Assembly: GCA_020696855.1 (NCBI GenBank)
Contig: JAJFMT010000002.1
Span: 1 to 64,000, forward strand
Direction: 5' to 3'
Source: Pseudobdellovibrio sp.
GTDB lineage: Bacteria; Bdellovibrionota; Bdellovibrionia; Bdellovibrionales; Bdellovibrionaceae
Length of the DNA stretch: 64,000 nt
Positions 34,402 to 42,461 of the stretch are shown one piece after another. Position numbers and translations under genes: made by a program. How positions within the stretch are numbered: position 1 is the stretch's first letter; each line of letters starts with the position of its first letter. The notes below the pieces were generated by a model. The model was not told the origin of the DNA. It worked only from the letters and a program-made list of their open reading frames with translations, and did not search any database.

Positions 34402-34498
34402 AACCAAAACCGCCCCAACCCTCTAACACACCGAATTAATCATCGGCAAGCGAAGCATCGCCGGATCTTTATGTATGAATTGAATCCGGTTCTGGTGC

Positions 34499-34756
34499 CT
34501 TCTCTTTTCTGAATTTCTTTTTAGATTCTATTTTTGGATTTTGCTCTTTGCTTTAAGCAGACCTCTTGCAAGCGTGAAGCGTTCGGCCGCAAAACAGGAA
34601 AGACAAAACTAAAATCGAAACGAAATAGAAACCCAATCAGAGTCAGCGACCTGCGTGAAAAGCGGCCGATGCAAGTGAGGGCAGGAGCCCGTGTCTGCTC
34701 AAAGCAAAGAGCAAAATCCAAAAATAGAATCTAAAAAGAAATTCAGAAAAGAGAAG
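34499..34756. repeat. Long inverted repeat, 64-bp arms with a 130-nt centre
   Basis: The arms 34499-34562 and 34693-34756 are reverse complements except for one base. The complementarity continues weakly outward for about 20 nt, and CGGCCGC-type blocks recur inward. The whole sequence lies in a 487-nt gene-free gap (34402-34888). Two 66-codon frames, one per strand, share both ends because of the symmetry and are not believable genes. It may be a MITE-like element, a long hairpin RNA or a scar of mobile DNA. Confidence 0.95.
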
Positions 34757-34781
34757 CCCCAAAACCAGAATCTAGGAGACC

Positions 34782-34815
34782 AAAAAAAATCCGGCGGGGT
34801 TCATCACCCCGCCGG
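34782..34815 (-). terminator. Terminator of the porin-like gene
   Basis: CCGGCGGGGT (34791-34800) pairs perfectly with ACCCCGCCGG (34806-34815). On the minus strand it is followed by eight T. It lies 74 nt beyond the stop of the gene at 34889. Confidence 0.93.
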
Positions 34816-34888
34816 CCCTGCTCACCACCGCACTAGTTGCGATCAAGCTGTAATCTAAGTTGCCGTACATGCTGCTATCACGATGTTA

Positions 34889-36280
34889 TCAAAAGGTGAT
34901 GGCGGCTTTAGTTGAAATTCCAAAGTTGGTACTGTTTTCGAAGTCAGTCGCTCCGTCTTTCCACGCTTGACCCGGCACCAGTACACCGATCCCATTCGAC
35001 CAAATCACGCGTTCGCGAGGCTTGTAAATGAGTTCAATATCTAATTCTGTACCTAAATCTTTACTTGTGTCCAGCGATAAAGTTGGATTTGTTACTAATT
35101 GTGCATAGACCAGAGTTGTACGGATATCCAACTTTTCATTCCATGCGTACTTCGCTGAAGGTGCAAAGTAGACCGCATTTCCGATTGATTCATCATCCGC
35201 AGAGTTACTAACGGTTAATCCCGGATTTGTATGAGTGATTCCTGTCGTTAAGAAATCCGCGCGACCCATTCTGTGATTGAACATCAGCATCGCCACATCG
35301 TAGTTACGGTCAAACTGATAACCTTCATAGACTGTTGTCGTTGGGTTATCTCCGCTGGCATAACCAAGTTTCAGGCCGTAATCCCATTTGGCTTCATTCA
35401 AAGCCGGAAACATAAGCTCAGCTGCAACCGCATAAGCATTAACGTTGATGTTTTCACCGGCCACCATAAGACCTGTTTCACCCGTCAAGAAGCTCGCTTC
35501 CATTTTAAATTTGAAGCTTTCCCAGCTGCGGCCCAAGTAAAGATTGATCGTTTTAGTCGACCAAGCTGAAACAACAGTTGAACCTGAAACGGCTCCGGAC
35601 GCATCGTTTGACTCAAAAGAGCTTTTACGAATTTGCTGAACAACGCCGGCCTCTGCGCCATTGTCTTTGTTTTTGTATTCAAAAACAAAAGTCTCATCGT
35701 TCATAGTAACGCCGCGGCCGTAATCTCGTTGAGACACGCGCGAAAGCATCGGCATGAAGGAAATGTTATCTACATAAAACTTATAACCAACGCTGTCGCG
35801 GGTATCATACCAGTGATCAAAAGGGCCTAAACCCGCATTGTGGGTAATGCCCATACCGAACTCAAAAGGGGCGCGGCCCGCAATTAACGAACCGAACTCA
35901 GTATTCGCATTTAAATAAAGCTGGCTGACATTTACACCGGTCGATTGCTGATGCTGAGAAGTGGTGCGCGGGTCTGTACCGATTCCGCTGCCGCCAATAA
36001 TAGAACCCAGCTGACTATTCTCATATCCTGGAGTTTGGCTTCCCATGATGTCGAAGCGGGCCACGATGTTAATTCCATCTGAAGCCACAATTTTAGAATT
36101 TAAAAATAAATACTGAAGACCGTAACTTTTCGGGTCCGGGTTGTTGGAATCCAGAGTCGGGGTATTCACATCGTGAAATTCAATTCTGTAACCTCCGCTC
36201 CAATCGATCGAGATAGCCGAAGCGCTCAATCCGGAAGTGGCCACTACTAAAAAAAGAAAGATATTTGAAATGATGCGCAT
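34889..36280 (-). CDS. Porin-like outer-membrane beta-barrel protein
   Basis: The 463-residue protein has a signal peptide (ending near SASA) and then alternating hydrophobic strands with aromatic ends typical of an outer-membrane barrel (WSGGYRIEFHD, YLFLNSKIVA, TNFGISTKAAITF at the C-terminus ending in Phe). A terminal Phe is the usual signal for outer-membrane insertion. The start at 36280 has GAGGAG upstream; the TTG at 36292 is unlikely. It is the last gene after two DUF507 genes and the GroES-like gene, whose stop overlaps its ribosome-binding site. Transported substrate unknown. Confidence 0.78.
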   Translation of the reverse strand: MRIISNIFLFLVVATSGLSASAISIDWSGGYRIEFHDVNTPTLDSNNPDPKSYGLQYLFLNSKIVASDGINIVARFDIMGSQTPGYENSQLGSIIGGSGIGTDPRTTSQHQQSTGVNVSQLYLNANTEFGSLIAGRAPFEFGMGITHNAGLGPFDHWYDTRDSVGYKFYVDNISFMPMLSRVSQRDYGRGVTMNDETFVFEYKNKDNGAEAGVVQQIRKSSFESNDASGAVSGSTVVSAWSTKTINLYLGRSWESFKFKMEASFLTGETGLMVAGENINVNAYAVAAELMFPALNEAKWDYGLKLGYASGDNPTTTVYEGYQFDRNYDVAMLMFNHRMGRADFLTTGITHTNPGLTVSNSADDESIGNAVYFAPSAKYAWNEKLDIRTTLVYAQLVTNPTLSLDTSKDLGTELDIELIYKPRERVIWSNGIGVLVPGQAWKDGATDFENSTNFGISTKAAITF

Positions 36281-36281
36281 A

Positions 36282-36860
36282 TTACTCCTCAAGAATTCCC
36301 ATTACATCAGCTTCATGAATGATATGAAGCTCTTCTGAATTAAATTGAACTTTTGTTCCTGAATACTCAGCAAATAAAACTTTATCACCGACTTTTACGT
36401 CGAGAGGTTTTAAATAGCCTTTTTTTGACTTGTTGCCTGTGCCTACTGCCAGAACTTCCGCTTTCAGATATCCTGTCGCCATCAAAGCCGTGTCAGGAAT
36501 AATGATAAGGCCGCCAGCCATTAAGCGCTCAGTGTTCATCACACGTACGACTAAACGGTCCAACAAAGGTGTAATGGCCTTAGTGTAGTCGATATTCACT
36601 TTTGGAGTGGCTTTAAATGCAGGCTTCGAAACCTTTGCTGCTACAGCTTTTACCGCCGGCTTTTTAGCTGCCTGAGATGATTTTTTTGCTGCAGGCTTCG
36701 CTGCTTTCTTTGAGGGTTTTGCTTTGCTTGTCTTTTTATTTGCAGCTTTCGCTGCAGATTTCTTCGCAGCTTTTGCTGCCGGCTTTTTTGCGCTTTTAGA
36801 CGCTGCTTTCTTCGCCGGCTTCGTTTTCGGAGTTTTTTTCAACTTCTTTTTAGTTGCCAT
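36282..36860 (-). CDS. groS: GroES (Cpn10) with an N-terminal histone-H1-like Lys/Ala-rich tail
   Basis: From the ATG at 36860 the protein has 192 residues. Residues 95-192 form a complete GroES domain: ITPLLDRLVV, mobile loop with AGGLIIIPDTA (the GGIVL-type GroEL-binding tripeptide), AEVLAVGTGN, PLDVKVGDKVLFAEYSGTKV, and ending ADVMGILEE. Residues 1-90 are almost only Lys, Ala, Pro, Ser and Thr, with no acidic residue before D91, like histone H1 or AlgP tails. No groEL follows. The gene overlaps the DUF507 gene upstream by 11 nt; an upstream ATG at 36881 is possible. It may be a GroES that also binds nucleic acid or polyanions, or one whose tail is merely a solubility element. Confidence 0.85.
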   Translation of the reverse strand: MATKKKLKKTPKTKPAKKAASKSAKKPAAKAAKKSAAKAANKKTSKAKPSKKAAKPAAKKSSQAAKKPAVKAVAAKVSKPAFKATPKVNIDYTKAITPLLDRLVVRVMNTERLMAGGLIIIPDTALMATGYLKAEVLAVGTGNKSKKGYLKPLDVKVGDKVLFAEYSGTKVQFNSEELHIIHEADVMGILEE

Positions 36861-37122
36861 GACGGACGCTTTCCTCTTCATAGTATTTTTTGTAAAGAAT
36901 ATCCCACTCACGCGTGCCTTCAATAACACCGCGCTTGAGTGACGCCACTTTTTCGCGGGCTTTTTTGTCGATCTCGGCATCGGCTTTCACAAAAGCAATG
37001 ATGGCCATCTTTGCGGCCTTAAGGGCCATGTCATCATCAGAAAAATCTGCGATGTCATCGCCCCAAACTTTATCTGTAACAACATGAGCTAAATGAAACT
37101 GTCTGTCTTCAGATAAAATCAT
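36850..37122 (-). CDS. DUF507 family protein
   Basis: A 90-residue protein that begins MILSEDRQFHLAHVV and contains SDDDMALKAAKMAI, the pattern of the DUF507 family. It is highly charged and helical with no signal peptide. Its start overlaps the stop of a second DUF507 gene by an ATGA junction, and its own 3' end overlaps the GroES-like gene. DUF507 genes are often found as such pairs in delta-type bacteria. Function unknown. Confidence 0.8.
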   Translation of the reverse strand: MILSEDRQFHLAHVVTDKVWGDDIADFSDDDMALKAAKMAIIAFVKADAEIDKKAREKVASLKRGVIEGTREWDILYKKYYEEESVRHGN

Positions 37123-37400
37123 AAGATGATCTTTCTTTCTTTTGCTAATTTCTGTTTCAGCATCGGAAACATTTTGTGACGCTGAAACTGTCCTTCGTGC
37201 TGACGCTCCATTTGATCCATCAATGCATTAACATCGCGGTCAAGCTGCTCTTCTTTTTGTAAATCCCCGACAATTGCATCGGTGATCGTTTGAAGAACTA
37301 CCTTTTCATCAACTTTGAAGGTTATTAGATTTTGCGATTTCCACTGATTCAAAATTTTTTCGGAAAGCCTTTGTATTTGACTTGTCGTGAGCTTCATCAT
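37119..37400 (-). CDS. DUF507 family protein (second copy)
   Basis: A 93-residue paralogue of the adjacent gene: MKLTTSQIQRLSEKILNQWK, then EEQLDRDVNALMDQMERQ. It is the first gene of the operon DUF507-DUF507-groES-porin and is divergent from the PBP gene, sharing a short intergenic region. An ATG at 37397 is an equally good start. Function unknown. Confidence 0.78.
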   Translation of the reverse strand: MMKLTTSQIQRLSEKILNQWKSQNLITFKVDEKVVLQTITDAIVGDLQKEEQLDRDVNALMDQMERQHEGQFQRHKMFPMLKQKLAKERKIIL

Positions 37401-37453
37401 TGTATGTCTGTATGCCCCTTATTTGCCTTCAATTAAAGACCATTTGGGCCGGT

Positions 37454-39691
37454 ATGACAAGTTATCTTAGTGCTCAAAGCCGCTCTCATACACGTTTTTT
37501 GAACGCTGTATTATTTGTTGCAGCACTGGTGACTTCACTGGTGGCGCAAGCCTTCGAATGGCCATTCGGAGCCAAAGAGTTCAATCAAAAACTTTCCGCT
37601 CAGGATTTGACTCCATCCACTCGCTACTATGCACGCGGTCCCAGCTTTTTTTCGGGGCAATTATGGGAAGAAAAGCAGTTTTTGAAGCAATTAGAAGCTC
37701 AAAACTACCGCCAGCGTGAAGAAGATCAGGTTCTCATGCCGGGTGATGCTAAAAAGCTTAACCTTCCGAACTGTAAATATCTTACAAACAATGAAGCCAT
37801 CGTTGAAGGATTCAGCTGCTGGATGTGGCAAACCCACATGAACGAAGTTTTCATCGTCGTCGTAGATGACAAACTGGTAATCGAAAGCACCTGGAAAGGC
37901 GACCCGGCAGCCCGCTACTGGAAAGCCGCTTTAGATCCTATACTGGTGGCCCAATACCGGGGGCAGCAGCCCATCATGCAGAACGAACTGAAAATCTCTG
38001 ACTTCCCAGTTAACTGCATGAACGCCACAATGGCGATTGAAGACAATGAGTTTCTTCAGCACTCAGGTTTAAGCTACCAGGGTTTGTTCCGCTCGCTTGT
38101 AAAAAACATAGTGCAAAGACGCTACGCTCAGGGCGGCAGTACGATTACCCAACAGCTGGTAAAAAATTACTTTCTGACTCCTGAAAAAACTATGAGCCGC
38201 AAGCTGAAGGAATTATTTCTGGCGGTGAAGCTTGAATCCGAATGGTCGAAAGATCAAATTCTTGAAACATATTTAAATATTATTTATATGGGTCAGTCCG
38301 GCGCATTTCAGGTACTGGGTTTCGGTGCCGCTTCAGAATTTTATTTTAATAAACCGGTGCAAAAATTAAATTTACCGGAGTGCGCGATGTTAGCAGCAAT
38401 CGTGAACAATGCCGTTATTAACAATCCGTGGAAGAATCCGGATAAAGCGACTGCCAGACGCAATCTTGTTCTCAAAAAAATGCTGGAATATAAACTGATC
38501 AGCGAAAAAGAGCTGGCCGAGGCAGAAAAATTTCCGTTGCCTGTGCAAACCGTTCAAAAAGCCTCCGAGACCGCGCCCTACTACTTCGAAGCCGTCAGAA
38601 AAGAGCTCGAGAAGCTGAATCTTGAAGAGCCACGCAGTATTTACGCCAGCCTCGATCTTGATTCACAACAGACCGCCCAGCAGGCGCTTCAAAAACACAT
38701 CAGCTTTCTTGAAAAAAATAAAAAGAACTTAATTAAGAATACTGAAAAAGGCTTAAAGCTTGAAGGAATCGTACTGACCACCGAAAACAAAACGGGTCTT
38801 GTCACCGTTCTGGTGGGCGGTCAGAATTTTAAACAGACGCAGTTCAACCGCGCCCTGAACGGCCGCCGTCAGATCGGCTCTCTGATAAAGCCATTCGTGT
38901 ATTACCTGGCCCTTAAAGACGGAGCAGAGCCTACTACTGAAATTCAGGACGAAAAATTCGTATGGACTTACGAAAAACGATCCTGGTCTCCTGAAAACTA
39001 CGACAAAAAATACAACGGCAACGTTCCTCTCTATTTTGCGCTTAAAGAAAGCCTGAATGCACCGACAGCAAAATTGATGCAAAAGCTGGGGCTTGAAAAT
39101 TTAGTCAGCGAAACCAAAAACTTCGGCTTCACTTCAGATATTCCGCTGACTCCCGCTTCCAGCCTGGGGGCCAGCGTACATTATCCGATTGAAGTCATAG
39201 ACAGCTACCGCACTTTAGCTAACCTCGGAAAGTTTTCCGGCTCGCATTTCATTGAGCGTGTGCAAAACAAAGATAACGAAACCATTTACGAATATCTTCC
39301 TGTCTTCGAAGACCGTGGCGACACGCAGCTGATTTCCGTTCTCGTTGGTATGATGAAAGAGACGTTAAAATCCGGCACTGCAAAAAGCATTTCACTTTCA
39401 GGCTGGGAATGGCCGGCAGCGGGAAAGACCGGAACGACCTCAGACAACAAAGATGCGTGGTTCAGCGGCTTCACTCCCAATCACACAACCGTTGTTTGGC
39501 TGGGTTACGACAGAAGCGTTTCAAGTCAACTGACCGGCGCCAGTGGCGCGGTTCCTGTGTGGCTCGAGGTCATGAAGAAAATAGAGTCCGGCTGGAACCA
39601 TCAGGACTTTGCATTCCCTGAAACCGTCGAAAAGCGCGAAGTACCGCTTCACAATGAAACAAAAAATACCGAGCTGATCTTTAAGAAATAA
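37454..39691 (+). CDS. Class A penicillin-binding protein (PBP1b-like transglycosylase/transpeptidase)
   Basis: A bifunctional peptidoglycan synthase (about 745 residues). It has an N-terminal signal anchor (about 17-37), a UB2H-like segment (EAQNYRQREEDQVLMPGDA), and a GT51 domain with catalytic Glu in AIEDNEF (E196) and RYAQGGSTITQQLVKN. The transpeptidase has the SLIK motif (S476, K479), SLN and KTG (K658). It polymerises and cross-links the wall. The frame extends to 37400, but the ATG at 37454 starts the protein just before the anchor, so I prefer it. The upstream DNA is shared with the divergent DUF507 operon. Confidence 0.93.
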   Translation: MTSYLSAQSRSHTRFLNAVLFVAALVTSLVAQAFEWPFGAKEFNQKLSAQDLTPSTRYYARGPSFFSGQLWEEKQFLKQLEAQNYRQREEDQVLMPGDAKKLNLPNCKYLTNNEAIVEGFSCWMWQTHMNEVFIVVVDDKLVIESTWKGDPAARYWKAALDPILVAQYRGQQPIMQNELKISDFPVNCMNATMAIEDNEFLQHSGLSYQGLFRSLVKNIVQRRYAQGGSTITQQLVKNYFLTPEKTMSRKLKELFLAVKLESEWSKDQILETYLNIIYMGQSGAFQVLGFGAASEFYFNKPVQKLNLPECAMLAAIVNNAVINNPWKNPDKATARRNLVLKKMLEYKLISEKELAEAEKFPLPVQTVQKASETAPYYFEAVRKELEKLNLEEPRSIYASLDLDSQQTAQQALQKHISFLEKNKKNLIKNTEKGLKLEGIVLTTENKTGLVTVLVGGQNFKQTQFNRALNGRRQIGSLIKPFVYYLALKDGAEPTTEIQDEKFVWTYEKRSWSPENYDKKYNGNVPLYFALKESLNAPTAKLMQKLGLENLVSETKNFGFTSDIPLTPASSLGASVHYPIEVIDSYRTLANLGKFSGSHFIERVQNKDNETIYEYLPVFEDRGDTQLISVLVGMMKETLKSGTAKSISLSGWEWPAAGKTGTTSDNKDAWFSGFTPNHTTVVWLGYDRSVSSQLTGASGAVPVWLEVMKKIESGWNHQDFAFPETVEKREVPLHNETKNTELIFKK

Positions 39692-39773
39692 ATCGTTTGT
39701 CCCCAAATGAGAATGAACGCGAATTATGTTTCGGAATCGTTGCCATTTGCTATTCTATTTGAAGGGGGATTGA

Positions 39774-39998
39774 ATGCATATCTTTGAAAAAATGTTCTAT
39801 GAGTCCAGACCCTTTTTGTATGCGGTTATCGGATTATATTCTGTTGCTCACTACGAAAATAGAACTCTGGTAGTCAGCGGTATGACCCTGCTGTTTTGCA
39901 GTATTGCGGTTTTCAATATGCGCTTAAATTACCGAGAGCAGATGGCACGAATCAAAGCCACATCTTTACAAAGTAAAAGCCCGTTTGAAATTATTTAA
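39774..39998 (+). CDS. Small membrane protein, unknown function
   Basis: A 74-residue protein with a strong GAAGGGGG ribosome-binding site and two hydrophobic helices (about 14-25 and 34-45) followed by a basic tail. No known family. Its stop (39996-39998) directly abuts the stop of the convergent gene at 39999. Confidence 0.7.
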   Translation: MHIFEKMFYESRPFLYAVIGLYSVAHYENRTLVVSGMTLLFCSIAVFNMRLNYREQMARIKATSLQSKSPFEII

Positions 39999-40922
39999 TT
40001 AGATTTTTAAAACTAAGCCATCGTAAGCGTACAGCCATTTGCAATTCAAATGGCTGTATTTCTTTTTAAAAAGCTCTTCGGTTTTTTTCTGCTGCCTAAG
40101 AGAATCTTCAATAGAAAAAGAAGGGTCATGGTGAGCAAAAAGAATTTGTTTAACAGCAAACTCGCTGCAAACTTCAAAACCGCGATGACTAGTTCCATGG
40201 CCCCAACCTTTTTTAGACTCGATACTATCGTCGTCATACTGCGAATCAAAATACACTAAGTCCGCGTTTGCATATAAACCGGCATCACGCCCCAGCTCAG
40301 CTTTGGTAATGCGTACAGCTTCATTATCCACGGCGTGAGCGTAGACTTTTCCGCCTTTTTCAATGCGGAAGCCAAAGCACAGATCCGGGTGATCCGTTTG
40401 GTAAGGCGTTACGGTAAATCCGTTCACCACATTTCTTTCGTAAACTTTTAACGAATGAAATTTTACATCAGCTTGCAGGTTACCGAAGCTAACCGGAAAC
40501 ATCGGCTTTTGAAACAGCGATTTAATGATCGCTTCCGTTTCAGGGTGGGCAGAGTAGTAATTGATTTTGCATCCCGCTTTGTAGTGCGGCAAAAAGAACG
40601 GTAATCCCAGAATATGATCTAAATGAAAGTGGCTGATCAGAATATGATATTCATCGCGGATATCCGTCACGGATTTAATTCCGCTTCCGCCATCGATGAT
40701 GATCGACTGACTGCCTTCAGAAACTTCTACACACGTTGTAGAGACTCCGAAGCCGCCGATTTCAACTGCAGGTTTGCTTTTAATGAAATTTTGAATATCG
40801 GATGCAGATTTGTGCCCGTCATTAAAAAAAGTTTGCATTAACTTTTCAAAATGCGAAATCCAACCTGATGTATCCATGGAATGCGGTATAGAGCCTCGCA
40901 CACCCCAAAACTTAATCTGCAT
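39999..40922 (-). CDS. Metallo-beta-lactamase-fold hydrolase
   Basis: The 307-residue product starts MQIKFWGVRGSIPHS, typical of the cytoplasmic phosphodiesterase-like MBL family, so I choose 40922 over the longer frame at 40949. It carries the metal-binding HFHLDH motif, a later HPD, AVDNEAV and HGTSHRG. There is an extra helix of about 45 residues before the first strand (STTCVEV). The natural substrate is unknown; relatives include cyclic-nucleotide and RNase-Z-like hydrolases. A CTGGACTTA element lies about 75 nt upstream. Confidence 0.82.
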   Translation of the reverse strand: MQIKFWGVRGSIPHSMDTSGWISHFEKLMQTFFNDGHKSASDIQNFIKSKPAVEIGGFGVSTTCVEVSEGSQSIIIDGGSGIKSVTDIRDEYHILISHFHLDHILGLPFFLPHYKAGCKINYYSAHPETEAIIKSLFQKPMFPVSFGNLQADVKFHSLKVYERNVVNGFTVTPYQTDHPDLCFGFRIEKGGKVYAHAVDNEAVRITKAELGRDAGLYANADLVYFDSQYDDDSIESKKGWGHGTSHRGFEVCSEFAVKQILFAHHDPSFSIEDSLRQQKKTEELFKKKYSHLNCKWLYAYDGLVLKI

Positions 40923-41007
40923 TAAATCAGTTTGCTCTATATACACCACACTGTCATGAACGTTTTCGTGTTTAGATCGATCCGAATTTTCAACCTGGAC
41001 TTAAGAT

Positions 41008-41322
41008 TTATTTTTGCGAAATCTTGTCGCTAATGAGGCTCTTTACTTCAGTCACTAAGAGATCTTTTCCGAGCTCAGTCGTATAGACTTCAGTCGGTCC
41101 GTTAACCGGCATATAGCTGAAGGTTTGTCTCTCAGGATAACAAACACCTAAACACCCCGAAACAATCACGCGGATTTTCTCTTGTGTTTCATTGGCCTTT
41201 TGCCACTTGCGTACTTCTGACTTAGTTTCCTCTGCGGAATTAGGCTGATTGAATTTAGCTCCGCATTTAGAACAAACTAAAACGGCGCCCAGTTCCCACG
41301 GTGTTTTACTTGGATTACCCAT
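41008..41322 (-). CDS. Small thioredoxin-like [2Fe-2S] ferredoxin-type protein
   Basis: A 104-residue soluble protein with CSKC near residue 17 and CLGVC near residue 57. Four Cys in this arrangement suggest a thioredoxin-fold [2Fe-2S] or zinc-binding protein related to NuoE-like ferredoxins, but the first spacing (CxxC) is not the classical one. Its ATG overlaps the menE stop, making it the last gene of the menA-menC-menE operon, so a redox role linked to quinones is possible. Confidence 0.6.
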   Translation of the reverse strand: MGNPSKTPWELGAVLVCSKCGAKFNQPNSAEETKSEVRKWQKANETQEKIRVIVSGCLGVCYPERQTFSYMPVNGPTEVYTTELGKDLLVTEVKSLISDKISQK

Positions 41323-42461
41323 TATGCCTCACTGCTTTCAATTATACGTTTCAATTCTGCCGTTTTCAACTTTCCCAAATCAGTTCTGGGTATTTGTCTC
41401 AAAACAAATGATCTGGTAATCCGTTCATAGGGCCTGCAAAGGGCGTTGTAGGCGTCTATCAGCTCCTGTGAGCGGTCTTGCACCGATTCTTCCGTAACTA
41501 ATGTTAGCTGATACCCGGCCCGCTCATGCTCGGTGGCGGTCAGTTCATAAGCTCTGGGGTCTATTGCTAACTGCTGGCCAAGCGCCTGCAGCTTTTGCCG
41601 CAGCTCACTTAGCGAAACACCTTCACCTAAAATTTTTATGTAGTCAGTTTTGCGTCCTAACAGTTCGATATACGCGCCGTTCTCTTTTTCATGCAACACC
41701 GCTAAGTCTTCTGTCTGAAGCCAGCCATTACTGTCCATTGCGGTTACTGAAATTTGACCCGCCGTTTTTTGCACGACCGCTGTAAGCAGAGAGTTACATT
41801 TAATTTTCAGCAGCTCGTTTTCAATTCCCGCGCTCACACCCGGCATAATTTTAAAATGCTCATCACGGGGTTCCCGAAGCGCAACCATAGAGGCGGTTTC
41901 AGTCATTCCGTAAGTTTCAGTTACCGGCCACCCAAGGCCTGCAACCTGCCGGCGCAAATCAGAATTTAAAAATCCTCCGCCGACAAAAACTTTCTTAATG
42001 CAGGCCGGGGCTTTAGCACCCGCAACGGCTAAATCAAAAATCTGCGCCGGTACCAGTGATGTAAAGCTGATGTGATGTTCTGCAATGATCGAAGAAAAAT
42101 CTTTTGCACTGAAGACAAACGGCTTTACTTTTGCTCCCGCCAGGTGTGCTCGCGCCATAACGCCAAGTCCTGCTACATGAAACTCCGGCAAAAACAAACC
42201 CCAGTCATTTTCGGCTGTCGCATTCAAATAAAAATTCACACGTTTTGCAGAATTTAAAACGCTCTCAATAGAAAGAGCCATCAGCTTAACACTTTGATTC
42301 ACAGCCTTTGAAGAGCCCGAGCTGGGCACCAGAAAATAATTCTCTTTGCCGAAGTTAATTTCAAATGCATTTTTCAGCTCGCCCAAAACCGATTTTTCAT
42401 CCGGTGACAAACGAGGATTTATCAATAGCTGATTGGCTGCTCCCGGCTGAAAAGAAATCAC
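41322..42461 (-). CDS. menE: o-succinylbenzoate-CoA ligase-like AMP-binding enzyme (MenE)
   Basis: An ANL-superfamily adenylate-forming enzyme: SSGSSKAVNQS phosphate loop (in place of the common SSGTTG), TETYGMTETASMVALRE, GWLQTEDLA, and a C-terminal lid with GRKTDYIKILGEGVS and a terminal Lys in DLGKLKTAELKR. About 379 residues, somewhat short. The start at 42461 is a GTG overlapping the menC stop (GTGA) with AAAGGATG upstream, fitting the coupling seen across this operon. The longer frame to 42488 would overlap menC by 31 nt. It activates o-succinylbenzoate for menaquinone synthesis. Confidence 0.82.
   Translation of the reverse strand: MISFQPGAANQLLINPRLSPDEKSVLGELKNAFEINFGKENYFLVPSSGSSKAVNQSVKLMALSIESVLNSAKRVNFYLNATAENDWGLFLPEFHVAGLGVMARAHLAGAKVKPFVFSAKDFSSIIAEHHISFTSLVPAQIFDLAVAGAKAPACIKKVFVGGGFLNSDLRRQVAGLGWPVTETYGMTETASMVALREPRDEHFKIMPGVSAGIENELLKIKCNSLLTAVVQKTAGQISVTAMDSNGWLQTEDLAVLHEKENGAYIELLGRKTDYIKILGEGVSLSELRQKLQALGQQLAIDPRAYELTATEHERAGYQLTLVTEESVQDRSQELIDAYNALCRPYERITRSFVLRQIPRTDLGKLKTAELKRIIESSEA

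Noticed and set aside
34402-34498. Possible c-di-GMP riboswitch or other known RNA near the inverted repeat
   Set aside because: I found no GEMM-type conserved core and no tRNA-like cloverleaf.
34521-34734. Two 66-codon frames on opposite strands with the same N- and C-terminal peptides
   Set aside because: They are produced by the 64-bp inverted repeat; neither has a ribosome site or coding character.
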